This document shows positions 24,245 through 34,628 of a DNA stretch of 64,000 nucleotides, in pieces. Position 1 is the first letter of the stretch. Every line of letters starts with the position of its first letter. A model generated the notes under the pieces. It was not told the DNA's origin. It searched no databases and saw only the letters and a program-made list of their open reading frames with translations. Source of the DNA: Paramecium pentaurelia (taxonomy: Eukaryota; Ciliophora; Oligohymenophorea; Peniculida; Parameciidae); NCBI GenBank assembly GCA_905183005.1, contig CAJJDO010000116.1, positions 38,189 to 102,188 of the forward strand, in the 5' to 3' direction. A program made the translations under genes and the position numbers.

Positions 24245-27125
24245 AAAAAATCTATCTCTACATTTCGAATTAGCTGAATCCCAAGCACAAAAATCTCCTG
24301 TGTCATTCTCAACACCTTCACACCATATTTATTTAGCTGCATAATCATCACCTTATGGTGTATGATTTGCACAACTTACTTTTTTTATGCATTTATTGGA
24401 ATAATAGAGACAATCTGTAGCACTTGCATCATTATCTGTACAAACTTAAGTTCTGCATTTTTTAGCAGAATCCATAATACATGGATAACCATCGGATGAT
24501 TTAACTGCTTTACATTCTGTCTCTTCTGAACCTTCTGTAGGTCCCATTTTTGGTGTACCTGTTCCATCATAACTTTTACAAGTATCCAATTTGACACAAT
24601 TATTACCAGAAATATATGCACATTTACTTTTTCCATCTGTTAGTGTTGCACAAATAGATGCTTAATTATTGGTTACACGATATTCATGACACTGCTTTTA
24701 TTCTGTACATGTTGTTCCTGATATGTAAGTACATAAACTCTAAGCTGCTTCGACTTTATCACAATACACCTTCTCATTTCCATTTAAAGCAATGATATTA
24801 TTAAAAATATCAAACCTTTATAGCAAGTTCTTAAGAGATAAACACATAAATATCTATTTGCTTATAAATCACAATCCATTTAAGAGGTTGGATTTTTGAT
24901 ATTAATCAAATGTACAATATATATTTAAAGTAGATGTTTTATAGAATTAACAATATGTTACTTTTTATGCTGGTTCCAATCCTTAATCCAAAGGTACTTT
25001 ATCACCACAATCACTACCAAATGAGACAAATTTTTGTTAATAGCTTTTATTATTATAGTGAATATATCCATTTATGTAATTATCACAATCTCTATAACTA
25101 ATTGGTGATGGAATATCTGCGCATATTGCTTCGCTACAAGTTGTTCCAGAAACATATTTACAAAATTTGGTTCTATCTTTGAATGATTACGCCTGAAAAA
25201 ATGCAGATTTGAATGCACTTGAATTTGTATCACTAAAAGAATCCCAAATGCCAGCAATAGGAATTGTAATCCTACAATCAGCGTTATCTGCAAGTTCACA
25301 TTTAGTTTTATCAGATTTTAATCTACAATGAAAAGTGTCTTCTTTGATACTTCTACAAAATAGAGATTTTTAAGTATCTGTTGTTATTCCAGTTGAGAAT
25401 GTAGAGGGACAACTACAAGAAGCAACTATAGCATAACACTTACCATAAAAATATAAGCATCCAGATGAATAAAATTTACATTGTTCTTAACTTGAAGCTG
25501 AAAAAATATCTGATCAAGCAGAAATAGCATCGCATGCATTTCCTGTCTTATAAATATATTTTGTATATATTGCTTATGGTGTTCCTAATTTTGATAGATC
25601 TTATATCAACTTCAATTCCAAACATACTTCTTATTTTTTAATTGTAGTTAACGTAGAATCGATTTTGTAATCACTACAAGTTTATGATAAAGTGATACTC
25701 CTTTAGTTTGAAAAAGATTTGAATCATTACAGGTTCTTGTTTAAATATGTAATTTTTCACAACTATCTTATAAGCTTCAATTAGTTTCCCCTGTTTTGAA
25801 TGTACATGCAAGACCTTTGTCATTTACAAATCTTCTACATTAAACTAATTTAAGGGCATCAGTAGTATCAGTAGAACTATAACTATAGGCACAATCTGTT
25901 TTATTTGGTAAATAACACATGGTTCCTGCTAATTTACATGTATCATCAGTAGAAGTGTAGATATCCTTTTGTAAATAAGTAACACATGATAATGAAGTAT
26001 ATGTGCTCAAAAATTATTCGCAGAACACTTAGTTGCTCCTGATGTATAACCACATAATATCCCTACATTATCTTTGATACTTGTACAATAATCAAACTTT
26101 TATTAATCAGTAGTTGCTGTATCAGGTAGACTATAACTAATAAAATCTGCTGCATAATTGCATGCAGATTCAGCTTTAAAGAATCTACAAGTGGATTTAG
26201 GATCAAGACAATCTTAAGCTGATTAAGGACTTGTTTTATCTGAGCAAAATCTATCTTAGCAAGCATCATATTTTGTGCATGCAACTTTGGTCCAAACAGA
26301 AGAAACTTATAAACCCCCACTGAAATTAGGACAAGAAGTTAACAGTTCCTGATTGTTAAGAATATGATCTTGATTATCTATTATACAACCTCCATCAGAT
26401 TTAGCTATACATCCTGACATGAAAGACTCACAATCTTCATCTTTTGTTGCAGTTCTATTGTCAGTCAGTACAAGCTCTAACAGTAGATGTAGCTGATGTA
26501 GATGTTCCAAAACAATATTTAGAACTATTACTTCCAACAATAGCAGATTCACAAAATGCTAAAACACCTGTATAACTTGCACAAGTTGTGTCGTTGGCTT
26601 TTGGATCAACACATCCTCCATTTCCATTATAGAGCTAATTTGCAGGTTTTTATTTTACAATAATCATTTCAGTGGCTGTTGAACTATTGTAACATTAATT
26701 AGTTATAAAGCTATCATAAGCAAACATCTTATTACATGTTTCTTAAGTTCCTTTCATTGATTTACATGGAGTAGTATAATCAACACAACCTTTTCCATTA
26801 CTATTACATCCAGGTAAGAATGAAGCACATGTAGCATTATCAGTTGCTTCTGTATTATGTGAACACTTTCTTTATACACAAGGTGAGGAGTAGTATTAAT
26901 AGCTGTTGATGAAATTAGTACAATAACCTGGATAACTTAAACTAATGGATTATGTTCCTGAAAGTTGACTACATTCATATTTAGTTATACAAGCCTCAAC
27001 TCTATTACTAATGCATGTTGATAGTTCTGCTGCACAATTAGCATCAGTATTATAATAAGCTCCTGTTACATCTGAGCAAGACAATATTTATAAGCATTGT
27101 TTAATCAACCACATTTTTTGGATAC
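24245..27125 (-). repeat. Antigen internal tandem duplication, 5' (decayed) copy
   Basis: Copy of the neighbouring 3 kb with many small indels and larger losses. About 183 nt are missing near 24900, 34 nt near 25695, and about 50 nt near 26633. The junction with the 3' copy falls in a T-run near 24240, where CRDR continues into FFVSKKCGW in another frame. Confidence 0.75.
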
Positions 27126-27812
27126 AAAGATATATAAGGGATTTCCGTTTTCATCAATTTTATCAAAAGTACTTACTCTAGCTTAATTTGCTAAAAAAAT
27201 TGATTTTTTCATAAATTCACTACAGTTTGAATTACTAGTACAAATAGGTTACCATGAACAATTATTAGCACCATCACAACTTTATTATTTGACAATCAAA
27301 TCACAAGAAGTTTATGAAACACATCCAGATCCAGTAGTAACACAATTTGTGAAAAAATTGGCACAAAGAGGATTAGTATTTAAATTGGTTGTTGCTTAAG
27401 TACAATCTTTAGCAACACATTTAGTTCCAGTCTTCAATGTACATTTACCTTCAGATCCAACTCTTGATTAACAACTAGTAGCATCACCATCATAAGTAGT
27501 ACAAGATTTCAAATTAGTTTTTGTAACACATCCTTTTCCTGTAGTAACACATCCAATTTAATATTTATTACAAGCATCATCAGTAGTTGTTTTATCTGGA
27601 GCTTGATTGCAAACCTTTGGTAAGCAAAAAGCTTCAGTGCTGACAATGAGGAAACGAAGTTTTACCATTTGTCTTACAAGTACTTTAGTATTATTAACAA
27701 AGTTCATCAGTATTGAATGTGCCATTTTCACATTTTCTTGCTCTGCACTTAGAACCACCAGCATCACATTCACAAACTCCATCTGATCAAATATATCCAA
27801 CACAAATAGTGT

Positions 27813-27841
27813 TATAATTTTATGAATTTAAAACTCTTCTA
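27813..27841. mobile_element. IES-like 29-bp insertion flanked by TA
   Basis: The paralog reads GTGT-TA-TCTCC near 30039-30050. Here 29 extra bases stand between GTGT and TATCTCC, starting with TA (27813) and followed by TA (27842-27843). The outer ends are TATAATTT and, from the other side, TATAGAAG, close to the Paramecium IES end consensus TAYAGYNR. Its length lies in the shortest size class of Paramecium internal eliminated sequences. It shifts the antigen frame. This is an inference from a two-copy comparison; a chance insertion is possible. Confidence 0.55.
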
Positions 27842-28736
27842 TATCTCCTGAATGTGTGGAACACAATTGTTTTGTTGTTGCTAAAACACAACCTTTTCCT
27901 TTTGTTATACATCCTTTTTAATATGCTTTACAATCATTATCAGAACTAAATGATGTTGGAACCAAGCTGAACATTTTTCATCAGTATTTAAAATAGTATC
28001 TGCTTCTGAACATACATAATCTCTACAAGCTCCTGAATTTGTATCCCATTTACATTTAAGTTTTCCTGAAACACTTGGAATTGATTCACATTGTTATTAT
28101 GTATATTCTTTACATTCTTTAGCTTGAATACAGGCATTTCCATCACTGACACAAAAATAGGATATAGCTTAGCAATCTGTTGTTGTAGTTTTAACATATG
28201 CTTGACATCCTGTAAAATGTGTGCATTTTAGGTCAACATAAGCACAATCTAATGTTTTAGCACAGTTTGTTTCTGGTTTTTCAATAAGTTTGCAATAAGG
28301 TTTGAATGAACTGACTGGATCAACTGTTGTCTTTTTCTAACATTTTGCTGGTGTTGTTCCTGATGCAGCTATCCATTCACAAGTTCCTGTTACAGTTATC
28401 TCTTATTCACAATCATTCCGTGATTTTAATTATCCAAAATCATTACAGTTATTTGAGTGTTAAACTTGCTATGTTAAGACCATTGCTAATAAGCAAATCA
28501 GAATTAAATTTTTTATTAAAATTATTAATAAAATAGATTTTATTAATATGATATTTAAATAAATCAAAAATTATTTTTTTTTTAATTTATAGATATCATT
28601 AATCAAATTCATATATTAAATATGCAATATTTTGTTTTTTGATTTCAGATCAAAATTTATTTGATGATTCAATTAATATCATTATTATTTTTATTGCATA
28701 AATTTTTCACAGACACTTCTCATTTTTTCTTAAAAA

Positions 28737-29149
28737 ATGGCTAGGAATGATAATTTTCAGGCAATAACCATATCTGAGGATTAATTTATAATAATTTAAA
28801 TTTTAAATAAAATTTAATCTTTTTGTATTTCCAATGTTATTCTATATTCATAATTGTTTGCTTAATAGTAGATTATGTGATTCTGGGTCTAAAGACATAG
28901 AATAAATGTATCTACTAATGCTTCAAAAAATAAAAATTATGGTTCAAGTATGTTATATATATAATCTAAGAAAAGAAGAGGCAAATAAATTCCCACTAGG
29001 TATTTTCTCAAAAAAATTGGGTAAATCAAAACTTTGTTCAAAATGTATATATTATAAAAAAATAAAAGATTTTTATAAGCATATTCACAATAATTCACAG
29101 TAGCAGAAATGATTTATCATCAGATGAAGAAGCATATAGTAGTTCATGA
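28737..29149 (+). CDS. Small divergent gene of unknown function (unit A)
   Basis: Starts MARNDNFQAITISEDQF and ends HSSRNDLSSDEEAYSSS at a TGA (29147-29149). With putative introns at 28877-28900 (24 nt, removes an in-frame TGA) and about 29058-29092 (35 nt, AAG end) the length becomes 118 codons. The middle part (SKNKNYGSSMLYIQSKKRRG) is basic, and the end is acidic and Ser-rich, like a phosphorylation site. The same start and end recur in unit B, which supports coding. It is transcribed away from the antigen, from a shared intergenic space of about 220 nt (28517-28736). I do not recognise the family, and the second intron is uncertain. Confidence 0.4.
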
Positions 29150-29764
29150 TGTATTTTAAATTTGATTCTAATATTGCAAAAATCAAAAATAAAATTGAAT
29201 AAATAAACAAATAAATATCTGTTGAATAAGGAATACAATTTGTAAAGTAATAAGAGTTAACTAAATCATCCTATGTATGTTATTTATTTTTATTTGACCA
29301 AAAAAAAGAATTAATCAGATATAAAATTAATCATTTTTAAATTTATCATCAAAATTTCCAGAATATGCTTAGATTGTTGTTAGAAATAAAAAAAATTAAA
29401 AATTCTACAGATATCATTTCCAAAAGTATTTGTAATCTAAAGTGCAAAAATTCAATCATTATATTTTTAAGGATAAAATAAATAAAATGATTAATTCAAC
29501 ATATCATTATATAATGTTTAAAAATTCAAAACCTATAAATCTGTAAAATACGAGATATATTCTTGATGAATTTATATCTACTTATAATATTGTTCTAATT
29601 TGTTATTATATCATTTATTATAACTAATTTAATATTTAATTAATCCACATTCTGGTGAAAAATAAGGATTCTTAAAAAAAGAGAGAATAAATAGGAAAAT
29701 TTAAGAACATTTAATAAGCTAATTATTTAAGATATGATTAAATAAAATTGGATTTATATTGACA
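29150..29764. other. Intergenic stretch up to the duplication junction
   Basis: AT-rich, homologous to 31553-32163. The junction with the truncated antigen copy of unit B lies at about 29757-29765. No gene seen. Confidence 0.5.
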
Positions 29765-30891
29765 CAAACCTTAGGTAAGCAAGAAGCTTCAGTTGTTGTA
29801 CTTGTTCCTTTGCAATATCCATCAGTACCAATATATACAGCACAAGTGGTGGCAGTACCTTTATATGTATTACAAGCTGTTAATGCTGAAACACAATTCT
29901 TGCCATTTGTCCTACAAGTACTTTAATATTATTAACATAGTTCATCTGTATTGAATGCTCCATTTTCACATTTTCTGGCTCTACATTTAGAACCACCAGC
30001 ATCACCTTCACAAACTCCATCTGATCCAATATATCCAACACAAGTAGTGTTATCTCCTGAATATGTGGAACATAATGGTTTTGTTGTTGCTAAAACACAA
30101 CCTTTTCCAGTTGTTATACATCCTTTTTAATATGCTTTACAATCATCATCAGAACTTAATGATGTTGGAGCATTAACACATTCTTTGGCCTTACAATTTG
30201 TTGTACCAGTTGCTAATTCACAATTTCCATCTGATCCAATAAAAGATTAACATGCAGCATCATCTCCTGTATAAGTAGCACATGCAGGTCTTGGTGCATT
30301 AACACAGCCTTAACCTTTTGTTACACAACCAGCTAACCAAACTGAACATTTTTCATCAGTATTTAAACTAGTATCTGCTTCAGAACATGCATAATCTCTA
30401 CAAGCTCCTGAATTTGTATCCCATTTACATTTAAGTATTCCTGAAACACTTGGAGTTGATTCACATTGTTATTATGTGTATTCTTTACATTCTTTAGCTT
30501 GAATACAGGCATTTCCATCACTGACACAAAAATAGGATATAGCTTAGCAATCTGTTGTTGTAGTTTTAACATATGCTTGACATCCTGTAAAATGTGTGCA
30601 TTTTAAGTCAACATAAGCACAACCTAATGTTTTAGCACAGTTTGTTTCTGGTTTTTCAATAAGTTCGCAATAAGGTTTGAATGAACTGACTGGATCAACT
30701 GTTGTCTTTTTCTAACATTTTGCTGGTGTTGTTCCTGATGCAGCTATCCATTCACAAGTTCCTGTTACAGTTATCTCTTATTCACAATCATTCTGTGATT
30801 TTAATTATCCACAATCATTACATTTATTTGAGTGTTAAACTTGCTATGTTAAGACCATAGCTAACAAGCAAATCAGAATTAAATTTTTCAT
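29765..30891 (-). pseudogene. Truncated surface antigen 5' fragment
   Basis: Opens with a proper ATG at 30889-30891 and signal peptide MKNLILICLLAMVLTQQVQ, then about 370 residues of PSA-type cysteine units (CNDCGQLKSQNDC, GCVTKGQGCVN, CATYTGDDAAC, KCRARKCENGAFNTD) in an unbroken frame. After ASCLPKVCVN the antigen sequence ends abruptly at the duplication junction and runs into flank sequence, so there is no C-terminal GPI signal. A secreted fragment could still be made. It may instead serve only as a sequence donor. It keeps the ATG and two repeat units that the 10-kb gene downstream has lost. Confidence 0.8.
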
Positions 30892-31085
30892 TAAAAGTAT
30901 TAATAAAATAGATTTTATTAATATGATATTTAAATAGATCAAAAATTAATTTTTTTTAAATTATTAAATATGCAATATTTTGTTTCTTGATTCAAGATCA
31001 AAATTTATTTGATGATTCAATTAACATCATTATTATTTTTATTGTATAGAATTTTTCACAAACACTCCTCATGTTTACTTCAAAA

Positions 31086-31552
31086 ATGGCTATGAATGAT
31101 AATTTTCAGGCATAAGTCATCTCTGAAGTTTAATTTATAATTATTTAAAATTTAAACAAAAATTTAGGCTTTTTGGATTTCCTCTGTCATTTTATCCATG
31201 ATATTTTGCCTAATTAGTTGTTGATTATGTGATTCTAGATCTAAAGAAATAGAATAGATATATATACTAATGATTCAAAAAAACAATAATTATGGTTCAA
31301 GAATGTAATATATATAATCTAAGAAAAGAAAAGAAAAATAAAACCACATTAGGTATATTCTTAATTTTTTGCTCTTGATAAAATGGTTTTAAGAGTATCA
31401 GCTCGGAGGATCAAAAAAATCGGGTAAATCCAGACTTTGTTAAATATACTTTGATTATAAAACTATATAAGATTTTTATAAGAATATTCATAATGATTCA
31501 CAGTAGCAATAATGTTGTATCATCAGATGAAGAAGCATATAGTAGTTCATGA
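31086..31552 (+). pseudogene. Second copy of the small divergent gene (unit B)
   Basis: Starts MAMNDNFQAQVISEVQF and ends MIHSSNNVVSSDEEAYSSS with TGA at 31550-31552, like the copy at 28737. It carries a single-base shift near 31280 and about 45 extra bases near 31350, so it is probably broken. Confidence 0.4.
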
Positions 31553-32163
31553 TGTATTTTAAATTTTTTTCTAATATTGCAAAACCAAAAATAACATTGA
31601 ATAAATACACCAATAAAAATCTATTGAACAAGGAATACCATTTGTAAAGTAATCACAATAAATCATCCAATGAATGTTATTTATCTATATTAGAGCAAAA
31701 AAAAAGATTTAATCAGACATAAAATTAATCGTTTTTAAAATTAATTATCCATATTTCCAGAATGTGCTTAGATTGTTGTTAGAAATAAAAAAAATAAAAA
31801 ATTCTATTGAAATCACTTCTAAAAGTATTCGTAATCAAAAGTAAAAAAATTCAATCATTAAATTCTAGGGATAGTTTAAATAAAATGATTAATTCAACAT
31901 ATCATAATAGAATGTCTTAAAATTCAAAACCAATAAATCTTTAAAATACGCAGTATATTCTTGGAGATTTTATATCTACTTATAATATTGCTACACATTT
32001 AAAGAAAATTATGAATTAATTCCTAATTTTTTATTATAAATTTTATTATAATTAATTAATCCACTTTTAGGTCAAAAATAAGGAGTCTTAAAAAAAAGAG
32101 ATAGATTTGAGAAAATTTTAATAATCTAATTATTTAAGACTTGATTTAATAAAAGTGGTTTAA

Positions 32164-34556
32164 TATTAATATGATATAAATACAAAAATTAAATAATTTA
32201 ATATTAAAATTATTAACATTTTCTTTATAGTATTATACAAATCATCTTCTTTTTATTGATTGGTAGGAAGGTTGACTATTTCTTAAACTTCTCGTTCTTG
32301 AATAAGGCCAAAATTATCTCGCTCTCATAGCTGTGACTGATCAAACATCAATTGCTTTTAACCCTTAGCTAAGACTTTATTACATAAATGATTGCATAAT
32401 TTTATATAATAAACACATTTTATATCAATTTTTTAATAATCAAATATTTTAATAACTGCCAATCAAAAGAGAGCAATAGGATGGTTTTGATCATCACTAT
32501 TATTTTTTTAATTCTATTCTTCAAATAGACTTGTTTGGTAAATCAAGCATAATTCTTAAACTATGTCTAATATTTATTCTTTTGATAAATTTTACCATTG
32601 AAGTTTCATTTTGATAATCTTTTAATCAACATTAAATTCATATTATTTCTGAATAGTGCTAAGTTTCAACAGAGATCAATAGATAGATACATAAATCTTT
32701 CCCTTGAGGAATTTTATATATTTATTAATAAAATCTACTTTTTCATTCATCTGTTGGAAATTCAGTTTGATTTCTTGGTATTTATAACATTTTTTTTAAA
32801 GAGAATATTTAAATGCTATATAATTTAATGAAGGGGAAAAATCCGAATAGTATAAACTAACTACACTAGGTAAAAGTTTTGAACTCATCTAAACCAATGT
32901 AAATCTAGGAGTTTGATCCTCTTTTATTGAAGATCATACAAAATAGATTTATGTCTAATTTAAAATTTTATTTTTACTACTTTATTATTCTTAAATAAAA
33001 AAACCTAATAATTTCTGAATATCATATTCATTTGAAAAAAGAGCTTTATTGATAAATCTTCGATTTTTTCAATTTAAGTTTCCATTATTTATAATAGTAA
33101 TTTTGAGTTTATATAAATGATCCTTCAAATTTTTTATGGATTATTTGTTAGTTTGCAATATATTTTTTTCACCTTCCTTAAGACCCTTCTTAATTTCATA
33201 ATTTTTTGGTTTTAATAGAATTATAATAAAAAAAGTAGAAGGAAAATTTGTAATAAAATATCGGACTTTATATTAAACAAAATTAGAAGATGTTATCAAG
33301 TGATTTCTGATATTTAATTGAATTTTATTTTATCAAGAAAGTCAGTATAACAATCAGGAATAATTTTAAAGATTAGAAAATTATTCATAACACTATCTAG
33401 TGGAAATATATTATTAACAATATTCAATTGATATATTCATGAGGAGTAAAGATGTGTTATTGAAAATTAGCTTGATAATTGATATAGATTTTTTGTTTCA
33501 TTTGTAAAAATCATGCTTGAAATAACTGTTAAACCTAAGTAGAAACTTAAATAACTGAAGTATTCTAATATCATAAATAATTTAGTATATTAGTTTAATT
33601 TTATTGCTTTCATTTAATATTAATTTAGCAATTAAAATAAATTTCCTTAATATACAGCTTAAAAGGAAACTTTATTATACGTAAAAAGAATAACGAATCT
33701 CTTTTTAATTTATTATTCTTACTATTATTATATAAAACATAATAATACGCATCTATAAAACTAGATAACAGATATTAGTAATTTCATTTACAAAAATTTG
33801 CTTTAAACTAATAGTGAAGAATTGTTATTAATGAAACTATATTAATCCCTTTAGGCAATGCATCTAAAAGAAAATTTAAGAGAAAAGATCAATGATTAAA
33901 AGTTATAGATTGCTTAAATGTACTGAGAAAGTTTTAAGATATACTGATAGAAAGTATAAGGTTTAAACTATGATTATTTATAAACTAAGACACAAGTATC
34001 CACTTAATAAGTCATTCATTTTTAAACCTGTAAATAGGAAAAGAAAATGGAGAAATTTTTATTTTATACAACAACAAATGTAGAAAATAGATCTATTAAC
34101 AACATTTAATTACAGAATATATATATATAATTGTTTATTTTAGGTATATCATTATTGGCTATTTATCTAAAGACTTTAAATTTGAAGCAGATTTAATTCT
34201 TTGATTTGGATATCAAGAATGAATCATCTTATTAATTTTAGCATTCAGCAATTAGAATTCTTATTGATTTTTAATATGATATATTAATTCTAGTAACAAA
34301 TAATTACAAAAAAATTAATACTTTAATTGAATAAACACTCTATTTCAATATAAAATCATTAAAAAAATAAAATATATTAAATATTTATTTCAAAAATCAA
34401 TATTTATTATTAAATCAATCATAAATAAATTCTTATGTTAATTTAATTTTAGACATTAGAATTTATTAACTATCAAACTACTTATTATTATTTCAATATA
34501 TAAATAGATCATCTTATAATAATTATTAAATTTTCTGTTAATAAATTTAATAATTA
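32164..34556. other. Long AT-rich stretch with one coding-like scrap
   Basis: A minus-strand scrap at about 32200-32360 reads ERDNFGLIQEREVQEIVNLP after an in-frame TGA and may be a gene relic. Nothing else is supported. Confidence 0.4.
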
Positions 34557-34628
34557 TATCATTTAGCTTAGAGGTAAAGTGTTTCCCTTTTAAGGAAAAG
34601 TTCCGAGTTCAAGTCTTCGGGGTGGTAT
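34557..34628 (+). tRNA. tRNA-Lys (UUU)
   Basis: A 72-nt cloverleaf fits. Acceptor TATCATT pairs with GGTGGTA (several G-U), D-arm GCTT/AAGT, anticodon stem TTTCC/GGAAA with loop CTTTTAA (anticodon TTT), and T-arm CCGAG/TTCGG around TTCAAGTC. The internal A-box (TAGCTTAGAGG) and B-box (GTTCAAGTC) are present, and a T5 pol III terminator follows at once. The T-loop of eight bases and the G-U-rich acceptor are unusual, so it may be a diverged or little-used copy. The surroundings are non-coding. Confidence 0.75.

Larger units (their letters stand above)
18251..28516 (-). pseudogene. Giant GPI-anchored surface antigen (immobilisation-antigen-like), disrupted
   Basis: The minus strand encodes dozens of cysteine-periodic units (CxxYxGxxxxC, GCxTxGxGCV, CRxRxCxD patterns) typical of the Paramecium surface antigen domain. 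These coat the cilia and cell surface. The N-end has a hydrophobic signal (LILICLLAMVLTQQVQ). The C-end (TDSSYILSVVSLGILGLMA, TGA at 18251-18253) is a GPI-attachment signal. The stretches I read between about 18.25 and 24.2 kb were open. Upstream it decays. The initiator is ATA (28514-28516) where the paralog at 30891 has ATG. A 29-bp insertion lies at 27813-27841. About 166 nt are missing near 27.97 kb. The 24.25-27.13 kb part is an indel-ridden copy of 21.1-24.23 kb. The out-of-frame duplication junction lies near 24240. A Met at 28481-28483 could start translation but would halve the signal. The identity of the family is firm; function is doubtful. Confidence 0.85.
27617..29757. repeat. Tandem segmental duplication, unit A
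   Basis: Covers the antigen 5' end, its upstream flank and a small divergent gene. It matches unit B (29758-32163) throughout, including the landmark encoding SSDEEAYSSS. It has lost about 166 nt and other segments relative to B within the antigen part. Confidence 0.75.
29758..32163. repeat. Tandem segmental duplication, unit B
   Basis: About 2.4 kb. Starts inside an antigen coding sequence, includes its 5' end, upstream flank and the small divergent gene, and ends at about 32163, where similarity to unit A stops (unit A counterpart 29757). Confidence 0.75.

Noticed and set aside
18251..28516. Cysteine-periodic repeats as EGF or venom-like toxin domains
   Set aside because: The period, signal peptide and GPI signal fit the Paramecium surface antigen family, not EGF or toxins.
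34557..34628. The tRNA as a UAA-reading glutamine suppressor
   Set aside because: With a seven-base anticodon loop CTTTTAA the anticodon is TTT (Lys); reading TTA would need an off-by-one loop.
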